From NCBI GenBank assembly GCA_003599015.1, contig QZIK01000147.1, positions 1-57,670 of the forward strand: a stretch of 57,670 bases of DNA. Direction: 5' to 3'. The stretch is from Desulfobacteraceae bacterium. Its GTDB lineage: Bacteria; Desulfobacterota; DSM-4660; Desulfatiglandales; Desulfatiglandaceae. Positions 41,449 through 50,048 of this stretch are shown here, in pieces. The translations under genes and the position numbers were made by a program. A model generated the notes under the pieces. It saw only the letters and a program-made list of their open reading frames with translations, did not search any database and was not told the DNA's origin. Every line of letters begins with the position of its first letter. Positions within the stretch are counted from its first letter, which is position 1.

Positions 41449-43839
41449 ATGAGCGCATTACGCTTTATAGGTACCGAGGCACCAAGGCCTGACGCCCCGG
41501 ATAAGGTGGCGGGAAAGGCGGTTTATATACATGATCTTGTCAGACCGGGGATGCTTTACGGCAAGATAAAATTCAGCAGTTTTGCCCACGCACGCATAAA
41601 ATCTATTGACACAAGCAGGGCTGAAAGACTCCCAGGGGTTCGTGCAGTGATAACCGGATACAATACCCCTGAAATTCGGATAGGATTCATAAAGGATAAC
41701 TTTGCCTTAAAAAAAGGCAAAGTCAGGCAGTACAGGGACGAGGTTGCTGCTGTTGCTGCAACGGATCCTGATATTGCCGAAGAGGCCATTGAACTTATAA
41801 AAATTGAATACGAGGAACTCCCGGGCGTTTTTGATCCCGAGGATGCCCTTAAGGAGGGGGCGCCCCTTATCCATGAAACAGACCCCAGGGGTAAGCACAG
41901 GACCGACAATATAGTGCCGGTGCCGTGGAAGTTCGTATCGGGAGACGTGGAAAAGGCAAAGTCAGAATCTGCACACATAGCTGAAGGATATTTCACGACC
42001 CCGCTCATTCAGCAATCATGCATGGGAACGGCCGGTTGCATCGCTGAGTTTGATCTGCAGAACAATCTTCTGATCCACACCAAGACGCAGATACCTTTTC
42101 TGGCACAGAATGATTTTAACAGGGCCCTTGCCGCCATGGGGCTTAAAGGAAAAAACACCAGGGTTGTGGTGCCAACCCTTGGGGGATCCTTCGGCACCGG
42201 CCTTGATACCCATGGATATGAATACATCTCGATCCTTCTAGCATATAAGACAGGCAGGCCAGTCAAGATAGTTTTAAACCGCGAAGAGGAATTTGCCTCA
42301 CTCTCCCCCAGACAGCCCACCCGTACCTGGATCTCCCAGGGGTGTGACAGGGAGGGCCGGTTGACCTTCAGGGATGTAAGGATGATCTTGGACAATGGGG
42401 CCTATACATCATGGGGAGCGACGACGCCCAGTGTTATGATGCTTCCCATCTCCTCAATCTACCGTGTGCCCAATGTTTTTTATGAAACAAAGATTGTTTA
42501 TACCAACAATACCTACTGCCAGGCCATGAGAGGCTATGGAAACCCACAGGCTGCATGGGCGCTGGAATGCAATATGGATCAACTGGCTGAAGCGGCAGGC
42601 ATGGATCCTCTGGATTTAAGGCTGAAAAACAAAAATATTCCAAATGATATTACCCCAATGGGGCTTAATATTACCACCTGCGGACACGAACAATGCCTCA
42701 ATGCGGTTGCCGAAAGACTCGAGTGGAGGAAGTTGCGCGGCAAAGGAGCAGCAAAGGCAAGGGGCGTGGGGATGGCATCACTGTTCCATGTGGGCGGCTC
42801 TGGAAGGGTTTATAGATCCGACGGTACAGGCATCATCATGAAGCTGGATGACTTTGGGAACGTCTCTGTAATAGCAGGAGGCATTGAGATGGGGCAGGGA
42901 TTTACTTCGGCCCTTGCCCTTGCTAGCGCTGAGGCACTAGGAGTAACGCCTGAAAAGGTCACTGTTGTGACGGGCGACACGGCGACCTGCCCGTGGGATG
43001 TGGGAACCCATGCAAGCCGGGGGGCTTTCACTGCATGTAACGCAGCAATACTGGCTGCGGAAAAGGCGAGGGAAAAGATCTTTAAACTTGCTTCGGAGCA
43101 CTTCATGCCAAGGGTCCATTTTTCCTTAAAGCTCAGGAAGAAAAAAGATCCTTCTTTTGAAATGCCTGATCTTAACTGGGAGAGAATCTGTGACCCGTCG
43201 GAATTTGATCTCAAGGAAAATGTGTTATTCCTCAAGGAAGAGCCCAAAAATCCTCTTTTACGGGTGACCCTTGAAGAGATCCTCAGGGAGGCCCACTTTA
43301 AAGAGCAGGGGACAATGATAGTGACAGAGGCCTTCTATGATCCCTGTAATCAGATGCTGGATGCGGCGACATGCAGGGGTAATCTTTCAGCCACATATAT
43401 CTTTGGAGCGCAGGGGGCAGAGGTGGAGGTTGATGTTGAAACAGGCGAGATCAAGATCCTTAACTTTGTTGCCGCCCATGATGTCGGAAGGGTTTTGAAT
43501 CAGCAGACCATCAAAGGGCAGATATACGGCGGGATTGCCCAGGGAGTGGGCTATGCCCTTTCAGAGGAATACAGAACGTCCAAGGGAAGGAATCTTAACC
43601 CCAACTTTCTTGATTACAAGATTCTTTCTGCACCGGATATGAACTTCCCCATCCATATTGAATGCATTGAGACCCTTGACCGGGAGGGTCCATTCGGCGC
43701 AAAGGGAGTGGGAGAACCCGGGCTTGTACCGACTGCGCCGGCAATCGCCAATGCCGTCTATGACGCCGTAGGAGTAAGGATAACGGATCTGCCCATAACG
43801 CCGGAGAAAATCCTGGCTGCCCTTAAGAGGAACAAGTAA
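41449..43839 (+). CDS. Molybdenum hydroxylase, molybdopterin-binding subunit
   Basis: ATG 41449 has GAGG six bases upstream; ATG 41437 is also possible. The product of about 796 residues belongs to the xanthine dehydrogenase large-subunit family. Molybdopterin contacts are seen in GGSFGTGLDTHGYEY, QAMRGYGNPQAAWALE and GGIEMGQGFTSALALA. KGVGEPGLVPTAPAIA holds the conserved catalytic Glu (GVGE). The CO-dehydrogenase loop AYXCSFR is absent, so it is not a CO dehydrogenase. It should insert oxygen from water at an electron-poor ring carbon. The neighbouring ligase makes a CoA-ester substrate likely, as in furoyl-CoA dehydrogenase. A MocA-like gene at 19354-19986 could supply the cofactor. Confidence 0.92.
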   Translation: MSALRFIGTEAPRPDAPDKVAGKAVYIHDLVRPGMLYGKIKFSSFAHARIKSIDTSRAERLPGVRAVITGYNTPEIRIGFIKDNFALKKGKVRQYRDEVAAVAATDPDIAEEAIELIKIEYEELPGVFDPEDALKEGAPLIHETDPRGKHRTDNIVPVPWKFVSGDVEKAKSESAHIAEGYFTTPLIQQSCMGTAGCIAEFDLQNNLLIHTKTQIPFLAQNDFNRALAAMGLKGKNTRVVVPTLGGSFGTGLDTHGYEYISILLAYKTGRPVKIVLNREEEFASLSPRQPTRTWISQGCDREGRLTFRDVRMILDNGAYTSWGATTPSVMMLPISSIYRVPNVFYETKIVYTNNTYCQAMRGYGNPQAAWALECNMDQLAEAAGMDPLDLRLKNKNIPNDITPMGLNITTCGHEQCLNAVAERLEWRKLRGKGAAKARGVGMASLFHVGGSGRVYRSDGTGIIMKLDDFGNVSVIAGGIEMGQGFTSALALASAEALGVTPEKVTVVTGDTATCPWDVGTHASRGAFTACNAAILAAEKAREKIFKLASEHFMPRVHFSLKLRKKKDPSFEMPDLNWERICDPSEFDLKENVLFLKEEPKNPLLRVTLEEILREAHFKEQGTMIVTEAFYDPCNQMLDAATCRGNLSATYIFGAQGAEVEVDVETGEIKILNFVAAHDVGRVLNQQTIKGQIYGGIAQGVGYALSEEYRTSKGRNLNPNFLDYKILSAPDMNFPIHIECIETLDREGPFGAKGVGEPGLVPTAPAIANAVYDAVGVRITDLPITPEKILAALKRNK

Positions 43840-43848
43840 GGAGGAGAA

Positions 43849-45945
43849 ATGACCGAAAAGCATTACCGGCTCGGCTGCGATATCGGAGGGACCTTCACAG
43901 ACTTTGTCCTTCTTGACGACGCCACCGGCGAAATACATGTATACAAATGCCTAACGACTCCAAGTGATCCATCTGACGCCGTGGTGCAGGGGATCAGGGA
44001 ACTGGCTGCCAGGGTGCGGGATCTGGCGCCTGAGCTGGAAGAGGTTATCCATGGCACGACCCTGGTCATAAACGCCATTATAGAGAGAAAGGGAGCCAGA
44101 ACAGGTCTTATAACCACTGAAGGTTTCCGGGATGTTCTGGAGCTGGGAAGAGAGATTCGTTATGCGCCCTACGACGTATTTGCTGAATTCCCAAGGCCTC
44201 TTGTTCCCAGAAGATTGCGCCTGGAGGTGCCGGAAAGGATAAGGAGCGACGGAACGGTGCTCAAAGCCCTTGACCCGGGAAAGGCAAGAGAGGTCGTGCG
44301 CCGACTCCTGGGGCTGGGGGTTGAATCCATTGCAGTATGTCTTTTAAACTCCTTTGAAAATCCCAGTCATGAACTATTGTTAAAGAGGATAATTCTGGAG
44401 GAAGCTCCAGAGATGACGGTTTCCATATCCTACGAGGTCCTCCCCCAGATACGGGAATATGAAAGAACGAGTACCACCGTCACCAACGCATATGTCAAGC
44501 CCCTTACAGGGAGATATTTGTCCAAGCTGTCGGGAAGACTTGCTGAGCTCGGCGTAAGGGGAAGGCTTTTCATAATGCTTTCAAGCGGCGGCATTACATC
44601 GGTTGAGACGGCGGCGGAGTTTCCGGTAAGGATAATAGAGTCAGGCCCCACGGCTGCGGTCATTTCTGGGCAGTACTACGGGAAGCTCTTCAAGATACCT
44701 GAGATGTTCTGTTTTGACATGGGAGGAACCACGGCCAAGTCCTGCCTTATCCAGGGTGGTGTGGCGGGGGTGGTTCCGACCTTCGAGGTGGGCAGGGTCC
44801 AGAGGTTTATGAAGGGTAGCGGCCTCACAATACAGGTTCCGGTTGTGGACCTTATGGAGATCGGAGCAGGAGGAGGAAGCATCGCCAAGGTAAGCAAGAT
44901 GGGAACCCTTCAGGTCGGGCCCGAAAGCTCTGGTGCTGATCCTGGGCCCATATGCTACGGAAGAGGCGGAAACATGCCCTGTGTAACAGACGCGGATCTG
45001 CTTCTTGGATATCTTGATGAAAATTATTTCCTCGGCGGAGAGATGAAGCTTGATAGTGATTCCGCAAGGATCGGTGTCGAGGAAAAGATAGCAGGCCCCC
45101 TCGGGGTTTCCTTTATACAGGCGGTCTGGGGTATCCATGATCTCATCAATGAGACTATGGCGGCAGCCGCAAAGACTCATATTGCCGAAAAGGGGGGGAA
45201 TCCCAAGGTTGCAACGGTTGTTGCCTTTGGAGGTGCTGGGCCGGTACATGCATATGGTCTTGCAAAAAAACTGGGATCTCCAAGGTTCCTGGTCCCTCCC
45301 AATGCGGGAGTTGGATCTGCCCTGGGTTTTTTCACCGCTCCAAGGGCGTTTGATCTGGTAAGGAGTCACAAGGTAGGTCTAAACGAAGCGAATTTTGATG
45401 ATATTGAGAAGATCTTTTCCGAAATGGAGACGGAGGGGGCAAGAACCCTAAAGAATGCAGGCGGGATCAAGCAGATCCAGTACAGTAGATCCATTGATGC
45501 ACGATTTGTCGGCCAGGGATCTGAGACAAACATCTCCATCCCTGAGGGCGACATGAAGACCATCAGCAGGGATGAGCTCAGAAGGCGTTTTGATGCCGTT
45601 TACGAGAAACTCTACGGAAGAACATATCCGGACACCCCGGTTGAATTTATAAATTTCAGGGTAAGGGCAAGCCTCCCGGAGAGGCTTCTGGCGCTTCCAA
45701 AGCTTGCTGCAGGCTCGAAAGATACCGGGTCAGCGGCTCTTAAGGGAGAAAGAATGGCCTTTTCCGCTGCCGTGAAGGATTTTATACCCCACAGGGTGTA
45801 TGACCGATACAGGCTTTTTCCGGGGACGACTTTTTCAGGGCCGGCCATTGTCGAGGAGAAGGAATCAACGGTCATCGTCGGAGAAGACGGAACTGTTTCC
45901 GTAGATGAATACGGGTTCCTCTGGGTGGAAATCAGGCATGCTTGA
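43849..45945 (+). CDS. Hydantoinase/oxoprolinase family protein, A subunit
   Basis: This 698-residue protein has the HyuA ATP-binding start GCDIGGTFTDFVLLD and HGTTLVINAIIERKGARTG. It also has SSGGITSVETA, FDMGGTTAKSCLI and AFGGAGPVHAYGLAKKLG. This family couples ATP hydrolysis to opening of lactam or hydantoin rings (5-oxoprolinase, N-methylhydantoinase, caprolactamase) or to carboxylation (acetone and acetophenone carboxylases). AAGGAGGAGAA before the ATG is a strong site. It starts nine bases after the molybdenum subunit gene, so the two steps are probably linked. The specific reaction is not decidable from sequence. Confidence 0.92.
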   Translation: MTEKHYRLGCDIGGTFTDFVLLDDATGEIHVYKCLTTPSDPSDAVVQGIRELAARVRDLAPELEEVIHGTTLVINAIIERKGARTGLITTEGFRDVLELGREIRYAPYDVFAEFPRPLVPRRLRLEVPERIRSDGTVLKALDPGKAREVVRRLLGLGVESIAVCLLNSFENPSHELLLKRIILEEAPEMTVSISYEVLPQIREYERTSTTVTNAYVKPLTGRYLSKLSGRLAELGVRGRLFIMLSSGGITSVETAAEFPVRIIESGPTAAVISGQYYGKLFKIPEMFCFDMGGTTAKSCLIQGGVAGVVPTFEVGRVQRFMKGSGLTIQVPVVDLMEIGAGGGSIAKVSKMGTLQVGPESSGADPGPICYGRGGNMPCVTDADLLLGYLDENYFLGGEMKLDSDSARIGVEEKIAGPLGVSFIQAVWGIHDLINETMAAAAKTHIAEKGGNPKVATVVAFGGAGPVHAYGLAKKLGSPRFLVPPNAGVGSALGFFTAPRAFDLVRSHKVGLNEANFDDIEKIFSEMETEGARTLKNAGGIKQIQYSRSIDARFVGQGSETNISIPEGDMKTISRDELRRRFDAVYEKLYGRTYPDTPVEFINFRVRASLPERLLALPKLAAGSKDTGSAALKGERMAFSAAVKDFIPHRVYDRYRLFPGTTFSGPAIVEEKESTVIVGEDGTVSVDEYGFLWVEIRHA

Positions 45946-46005
45946 CGGGCCGGACGGCGTTTAATTGCAGCCTGCGAGCGTTCACCGTTTTTATAGGAGG
46001 TAAGT

Positions 46006-47730
46006 ATGGGTCAAAAATTTGATCCTGTAACAATAGAAATACTTTGGAGAAGGCTCATATCCATAGTGGACGAAGCGGACACCACAGTTGCGAGAACCGC
46101 ATTTTCAAGTCTCCTGAGGGATGCACATGATTACACGTGCATGTTCACAGACAGGCACGGCAGGGAACTAGCCCAGGGAAGCTTTGCTACCCCCGGCCAG
46201 TCGGGCGCAATGGCCCTGGGTATAAAGAAACTTGTAAGGGCTCTGCCACTCGAAGCATATAAACCCGGCGATGTATTCATTACCAACGATCCGTGGGCGC
46301 TGGCCGGACATTTAAACGATGTTTGCGTTCTTAGTCCCATATTTTACAAAGACAGACTCACGGCCTTTACCGCATGCGTATTTCACCATTCCGATATAGG
46401 CGGGCGTGTTTCTTCCGACAACCATGACGTCTATGAAGACGGCCTCTTCATTCCGCTTGTGAAGCTTTATGACGGGGGAGTCCTCAACGATGCCTTAATC
46501 CAGATGATTCGGTGGAATGTCCGGACCCCCGATGAAGTAACGGGGGATATCAGATCCCAGATTGCAGCCAACCATGTCTGCGCTGCCAAGATAGGCCAGA
46601 TGCTTGATGAGTACGGACTCGACGGACTTGATGACCTGGCTGAGGAGGTTATTGGCAGGACTGAAAGGAGCATGAGGGAAGCCATTAAAAAGGTTCCTGA
46701 CGGGATTTACAGGGCACAGGGAATTGTCGAGCAGATTGAGGGCAAGGAGGATATTACCATAAAGGTAGCGGTGCACCTAAAGGGAAGCGATATTATGGTG
46801 GATATGGAGGGTTCTTCCCCGCAGGTCGACTGGGGCGGAAATGTGGTTTACAACTTTACTTATGCCTACGTGTTTATGGCCATGAAAAGCATGTTTGAAC
46901 CCGATATCCCCAACAATGACGGATGTACGGCGCCCATCAGCATGAAGGCCCCTGAGGGGAGCGTGGTTAACTGCAAGTTTCCTGCTGCTGTTGCAGCTAG
47001 GATGCAGATCGGGCATTTTATAACAGAGATAGTTTATCGTGCAATGGCAGAGCCGCTTCCCCACAGGGTGATAGCAGGAAGCGGCGGAACCCCGGCCACA
47101 ATGAATGTACTATACGGCAGGAGAAATGACGGAAGGCGCTTCCATTCAGTCAGAATAAGGGGTGGCGGTATGGGAGCAAGTGCCAGGCGTGACGGGGAAT
47201 ACTGCTATATTTTTCCTGCAAACGGCGCCAACACGCCTGTTGAGATTTTTGAAAGCGACACCCCGCTGCTGGTTGAAAAAAGGGAGCTTTTGACGGATTC
47301 AGGAGGCCCGGGTCGTATGAAGGGAGGGCTGGGAAGGAGGATGATCCTTAAGGTGCCCGATGATTCCTACGCCCCTATACCGCCTGTTTATCTGGGTATC
47401 CAGGCCGGCAGGTACAGATATCCGCCTGAAGGTCTCTTTGGAGGATGGGCAGGTGCAAAGGCAAGCTTTCTTGTAAATGGCAACCCGGGTAATCCCTATG
47501 GGCTCACGCGTCTCAATCCGGGGGATATTGTGGTGATGGATGCAGCCGGAGGCGGGGGATATGGAAGTCCCCTGGAAAGAAACCCCGAGTGCGTATCGGA
47601 AGATGTCAGGGAGGGCTATATAAGCCTTGCCGCAGCGAGAGATCATTACGGGGTAGTGCTCAGGGGAGATGATCTTCGGGTTGATCCTGATGCCACCAGT
47701 CAACTCAGAACCTCGCTCAAAACGGGATGA
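46006..47730 (+). CDS. Hydantoinase/oxoprolinase family protein, B subunit
   Basis: This 574-residue partner of the A subunit starts with the family run FDPVTIEILWRRLISIVDEA. TFSSLLRDAHDY-like residues follow, then FATPGQSGAMALG and FITNDPWALAGHLNDVCVL. The C-terminus has GGPGRMKGGLGRR and DAAGGGGYGSPLER. It forms the complex that performs the ATP-dependent hydrolysis or carboxylation. AGGAGGTAAGT before the ATG is a strong site. It is the last rightward gene of the catabolic region and faces the MFS gene with a gap of nine bases; no terminator is visible. Confidence 0.92.
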   Translation: MGQKFDPVTIEILWRRLISIVDEADTTVARTAFSSLLRDAHDYTCMFTDRHGRELAQGSFATPGQSGAMALGIKKLVRALPLEAYKPGDVFITNDPWALAGHLNDVCVLSPIFYKDRLTAFTACVFHHSDIGGRVSSDNHDVYEDGLFIPLVKLYDGGVLNDALIQMIRWNVRTPDEVTGDIRSQIAANHVCAAKIGQMLDEYGLDGLDDLAEEVIGRTERSMREAIKKVPDGIYRAQGIVEQIEGKEDITIKVAVHLKGSDIMVDMEGSSPQVDWGGNVVYNFTYAYVFMAMKSMFEPDIPNNDGCTAPISMKAPEGSVVNCKFPAAVAARMQIGHFITEIVYRAMAEPLPHRVIAGSGGTPATMNVLYGRRNDGRRFHSVRIRGGGMGASARRDGEYCYIFPANGANTPVEIFESDTPLLVEKRELLTDSGGPGRMKGGLGRRMILKVPDDSYAPIPPVYLGIQAGRYRYPPEGLFGGWAGAKASFLVNGNPGNPYGLTRLNPGDIVVMDAAGGGGYGSPLERNPECVSEDVREGYISLAAARDHYGVVLRGDDLRVDPDATSQLRTSLKTG

Positions 47731-47739
47731 TAACCGGGC

Positions 47740-48978
47740 CTATCTATTCGATACTGTCACTGTAATTTCTTCAGTAGGAGGAGCAGTTTTCTTTGCCCCG
47801 GTTCGCAACAGGAGCGCCCATGAAGCCGCACATGACAGGAGAAAGCAGAACCCCATGAAATAGAATACTGATTTAAGGCCGAAACTATCTGCAAGATATC
47901 CTGATACAGCAGCAGCCGTGGATCCTATACCAAAGGTGACAAAAAAGTGTATGCCGAATCCCATGCCCAGCCTGTGACGCGGGAAATACCTGGAGAGGAG
48001 GTAGTTCTGTATCGGCTGCGTAGAGAAATAAAAAAAAGCATACACAACTGATGCGGCTATAAGTATCAGGTTGGTGGTTGCTGCCATGATGAAAACAAAT
48101 ACGGTTCCTATGACTATTGACCCGAGGTAAAGCTTCTCTGCTGAAAAACGGTCCACCAGCCTTCCGGCAAGATATTGACCCCCAGCGCCTGAAAGAAGTG
48201 CAAGTGTAGTTACTGTGCCTCCCATGGTCACCCTGTTTACGGTCATGCCGCCGATATTGACACTTTCTCCCATATATGCTGGAAGAAATGTCATTATCCC
48301 TTTGTAGGTTAGGCCCAGAGCCATTGCTGATATGAAAAATATCACAAGGTTGAGGACGGAAATACTCTGTTCGGCTTCATTGTCTTTTTCGAGTTCCCCG
48401 GGCGATTTCTTTGCCGCCTTCTGCCCTGGGATGGAAAGCGAATAAAAGCCGAGCAGTATCCCTATTATTCCATATAGAATGTGTGGGCCCTGCCAACCCA
48501 AGCAGGTTCCAATCCACGCCGATACGACAGGTACAAGGGCTACCCCAAGACTTCCGGCAATTCCGTGTATTCCGAAGACCCTGCCTTTTTCCTTGATGGC
48601 CTGGGAGATGAGGGCGTTGGAAGCAGGGTGATACGGGCTGCAGAAGAGCCCTACTAAAGCCATCAATATTCCATAGAACAACAGGGAACTGGAACCCAAA
48701 ATCAGAAGTGAAGCCAGGCCTGTTCCGAAGAGATATGCGGTAATCAATTTTTTGGGTCCCAGCCGGTCAGATACAAATCCTGCGGGGAGAGATCCGAAAC
48801 CAAAGGCATAGGAAAGGGCTGTAACCACGACACCCAGATGAAAATAGTCGGTTGAAAACTCCAGCATCAAAAGAGGAATAAGTGGAGGTATAACACCCTC
48901 ATAGAGATGCACCAGAGCGTGGGATGAGGTGGTCAGCTTTATTATCTTTTTTTCTTCCTTATTCAAGTTGCGCCCCAA
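47740..48978 (-). CDS. MFS transporter
   Basis: This 412-residue inner-membrane carrier has 12 hydrophobic segments. The loop motif after segment 2 is ADRLGPKK-like (GFVSDRLGPKKLI). Segment 5 has GIHGIAGSLGVALVP, and a hydrophilic loop lies in the middle (EKDNEAEQ). The best start is a TTG at 48978 or 48966, since no ATG is near. It lies 70 bases after the hydrolase gene on the same strand. The substrate is unknown; its place opposite the catabolic operon suggests, but does not show, an organic anion. Confidence 0.88.
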   Translation of the reverse strand: MGRNLNKEEKKIIKLTTSSHALVHLYEGVIPPLIPLLMLEFSTDYFHLGVVVTALSYAFGFGSLPAGFVSDRLGPKKLITAYLFGTGLASLLILGSSSLLFYGILMALVGLFCSPYHPASNALISQAIKEKGRVFGIHGIAGSLGVALVPVVSAWIGTCLGWQGPHILYGIIGILLGFYSLSIPGQKAAKKSPGELEKDNEAEQSISVLNLVIFFISAMALGLTYKGIMTFLPAYMGESVNIGGMTVNRVTMGGTVTTLALLSGAGGQYLAGRLVDRFSAEKLYLGSIVIGTVFVFIMAATTNLILIAASVVYAFFYFSTQPIQNYLLSRYFPRHRLGMGFGIHFFVTFGIGSTAAAVSGYLADSFGLKSVFYFMGFCFLLSCAASWALLLRTGAKKTAPPTEEITVTVSNR

Positions 48979-49048
48979 AAAAATATGTAACCTGTGGAAG
49001 CAGGAAAATACTTATGGCATCCCTTATTTTTTTTTATGGTCCTGCTTT

Positions 49049-49948
49049 TCAGACTCTAATGTATTTTCCGTTATCCAGGGTGACCATTCCCAGCCGTAGG
49101 AGCCTTTCGAGGTGCTTTCCTATATGCAGGCGTTCTCCCAGCTCAAAGAAGATTCTTGGTTCTTTTGGTTTTCCATAAATAATCCAGAAGGACATCAGGT
49201 CCTGGAGGGATCTTGGTTCACTGAGCAGTTCGAGTATCCTCTCCTCTCTTCGCCATATCACATTCAGATACTCATCCCACAGTTCACCCGGCTCTTCCTC
49301 AAAAATGCCGGTTTCATGCCCCGTCATCCATACCTTGGCCTGTATTTTTTTCAATGCCTCTACGGAGGCTACTGTGTCCTCCAGAGAAGAGAATTTGTCA
49401 CCGTACCAGGGGCCGAATCTGGTGAGATCGTAGTCACCGAGGAAAAGGACGGAGGGCTCGTGAAAGAAGAATGCCGTATGCCCGGGCGTGTGTCCGGGTG
49501 CGTTAATGATCTCGATGGTTACAGCTCCTGTGCTAATGACCTGCCCTCCTTTCAAGAATTTGGAAACCTCTCTGGGTTTGAAATGGAACTGTTCCTCAAA
49601 AAGAGGTTGCCAGTATTGATATTCTCCAGGAGGTATCTCGTAGGCATCCATGAAAAGGTCCATATTCGAAAGGACCTTGGCCTCCAGCTCAGAGGTGCTA
49701 AGAGGAAGACCGTCAAAGAGGTCCAGATGCATGAAGTGATCCTCGTGGCTGTGGCTGAGCCATACTTCACTGACTCCATAATGTTTCTTGATTTCAATAA
49801 GTCTTTCACGGTTTGAGGCAGGGTCAATAAGTATTCCAGGCCCTTCTATATAAATGGAGTGGCAAAACGGATACCTTCCATAGTTGTCCCCCGGCAGAAA
49901 CCAAAGTGATCCAAAGTGCTTTTCCGTTAATTCCTTCTTTTTGTTCAT
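49049..49948 (-). CDS. Metallo-beta-lactamase-fold hydrolase
   Basis: ATG 49948 is preferred over a TTG at 49960. The product of about 299 residues carries the zinc motif LSHSHEDHFMHLDLF (HXHXDH), then INAPGHTPGHTAFFF and FLGDYDLTRFG. An unusual C-terminal part of about 80 residues, including RILELLSEPRSLQDLM, looks like the winged-helix tail of LACTB2-type enzymes. It could be a thioesterase, a lactonase or a glyoxalase II-like hydrolase. A role in hydrolysing a CoA ester or lactone of the neighbouring pathway is possible but not shown. Confidence 0.88.
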   Translation of the reverse strand: MNKKKELTEKHFGSLWFLPGDNYGRYPFCHSIYIEGPGILIDPASNRERLIEIKKHYGVSEVWLSHSHEDHFMHLDLFDGLPLSTSELEAKVLSNMDLFMDAYEIPPGEYQYWQPLFEEQFHFKPREVSKFLKGGQVISTGAVTIEIINAPGHTPGHTAFFFHEPSVLFLGDYDLTRFGPWYGDKFSSLEDTVASVEALKKIQAKVWMTGHETGIFEEEPGELWDEYLNVIWRREERILELLSEPRSLQDLMSFWIIYGKPKEPRIFFELGERLHIGKHLERLLRLGMVTLDNGKYIRV

Positions 49949-50048
49949 GAGTTGATCCAATGATGTCTATATAAAGTTAAGCAATCAAAATTTATTTCAC
50001 CGTGTAACATGGTTTATCCTTCAGCCAATTATGGTCTGCACCTATCCA

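Noticed and set aside
39949-43839. 4-hydroxybenzoyl-CoA reductase or CO dehydrogenase
   Set aside because: The FAD subunit lacks the extra Cys-rich insert of the reductase, and the large subunit lacks the AYXCSFR loop of CO dehydrogenase.
44641-45369. A 242-codon minus-strand frame opposite the HyuA gene
   Set aside because: HyuA motifs continue through the whole region on the plus strand; the opposite frame has low-complexity, Cys/His-scattered sequence with no family signal.
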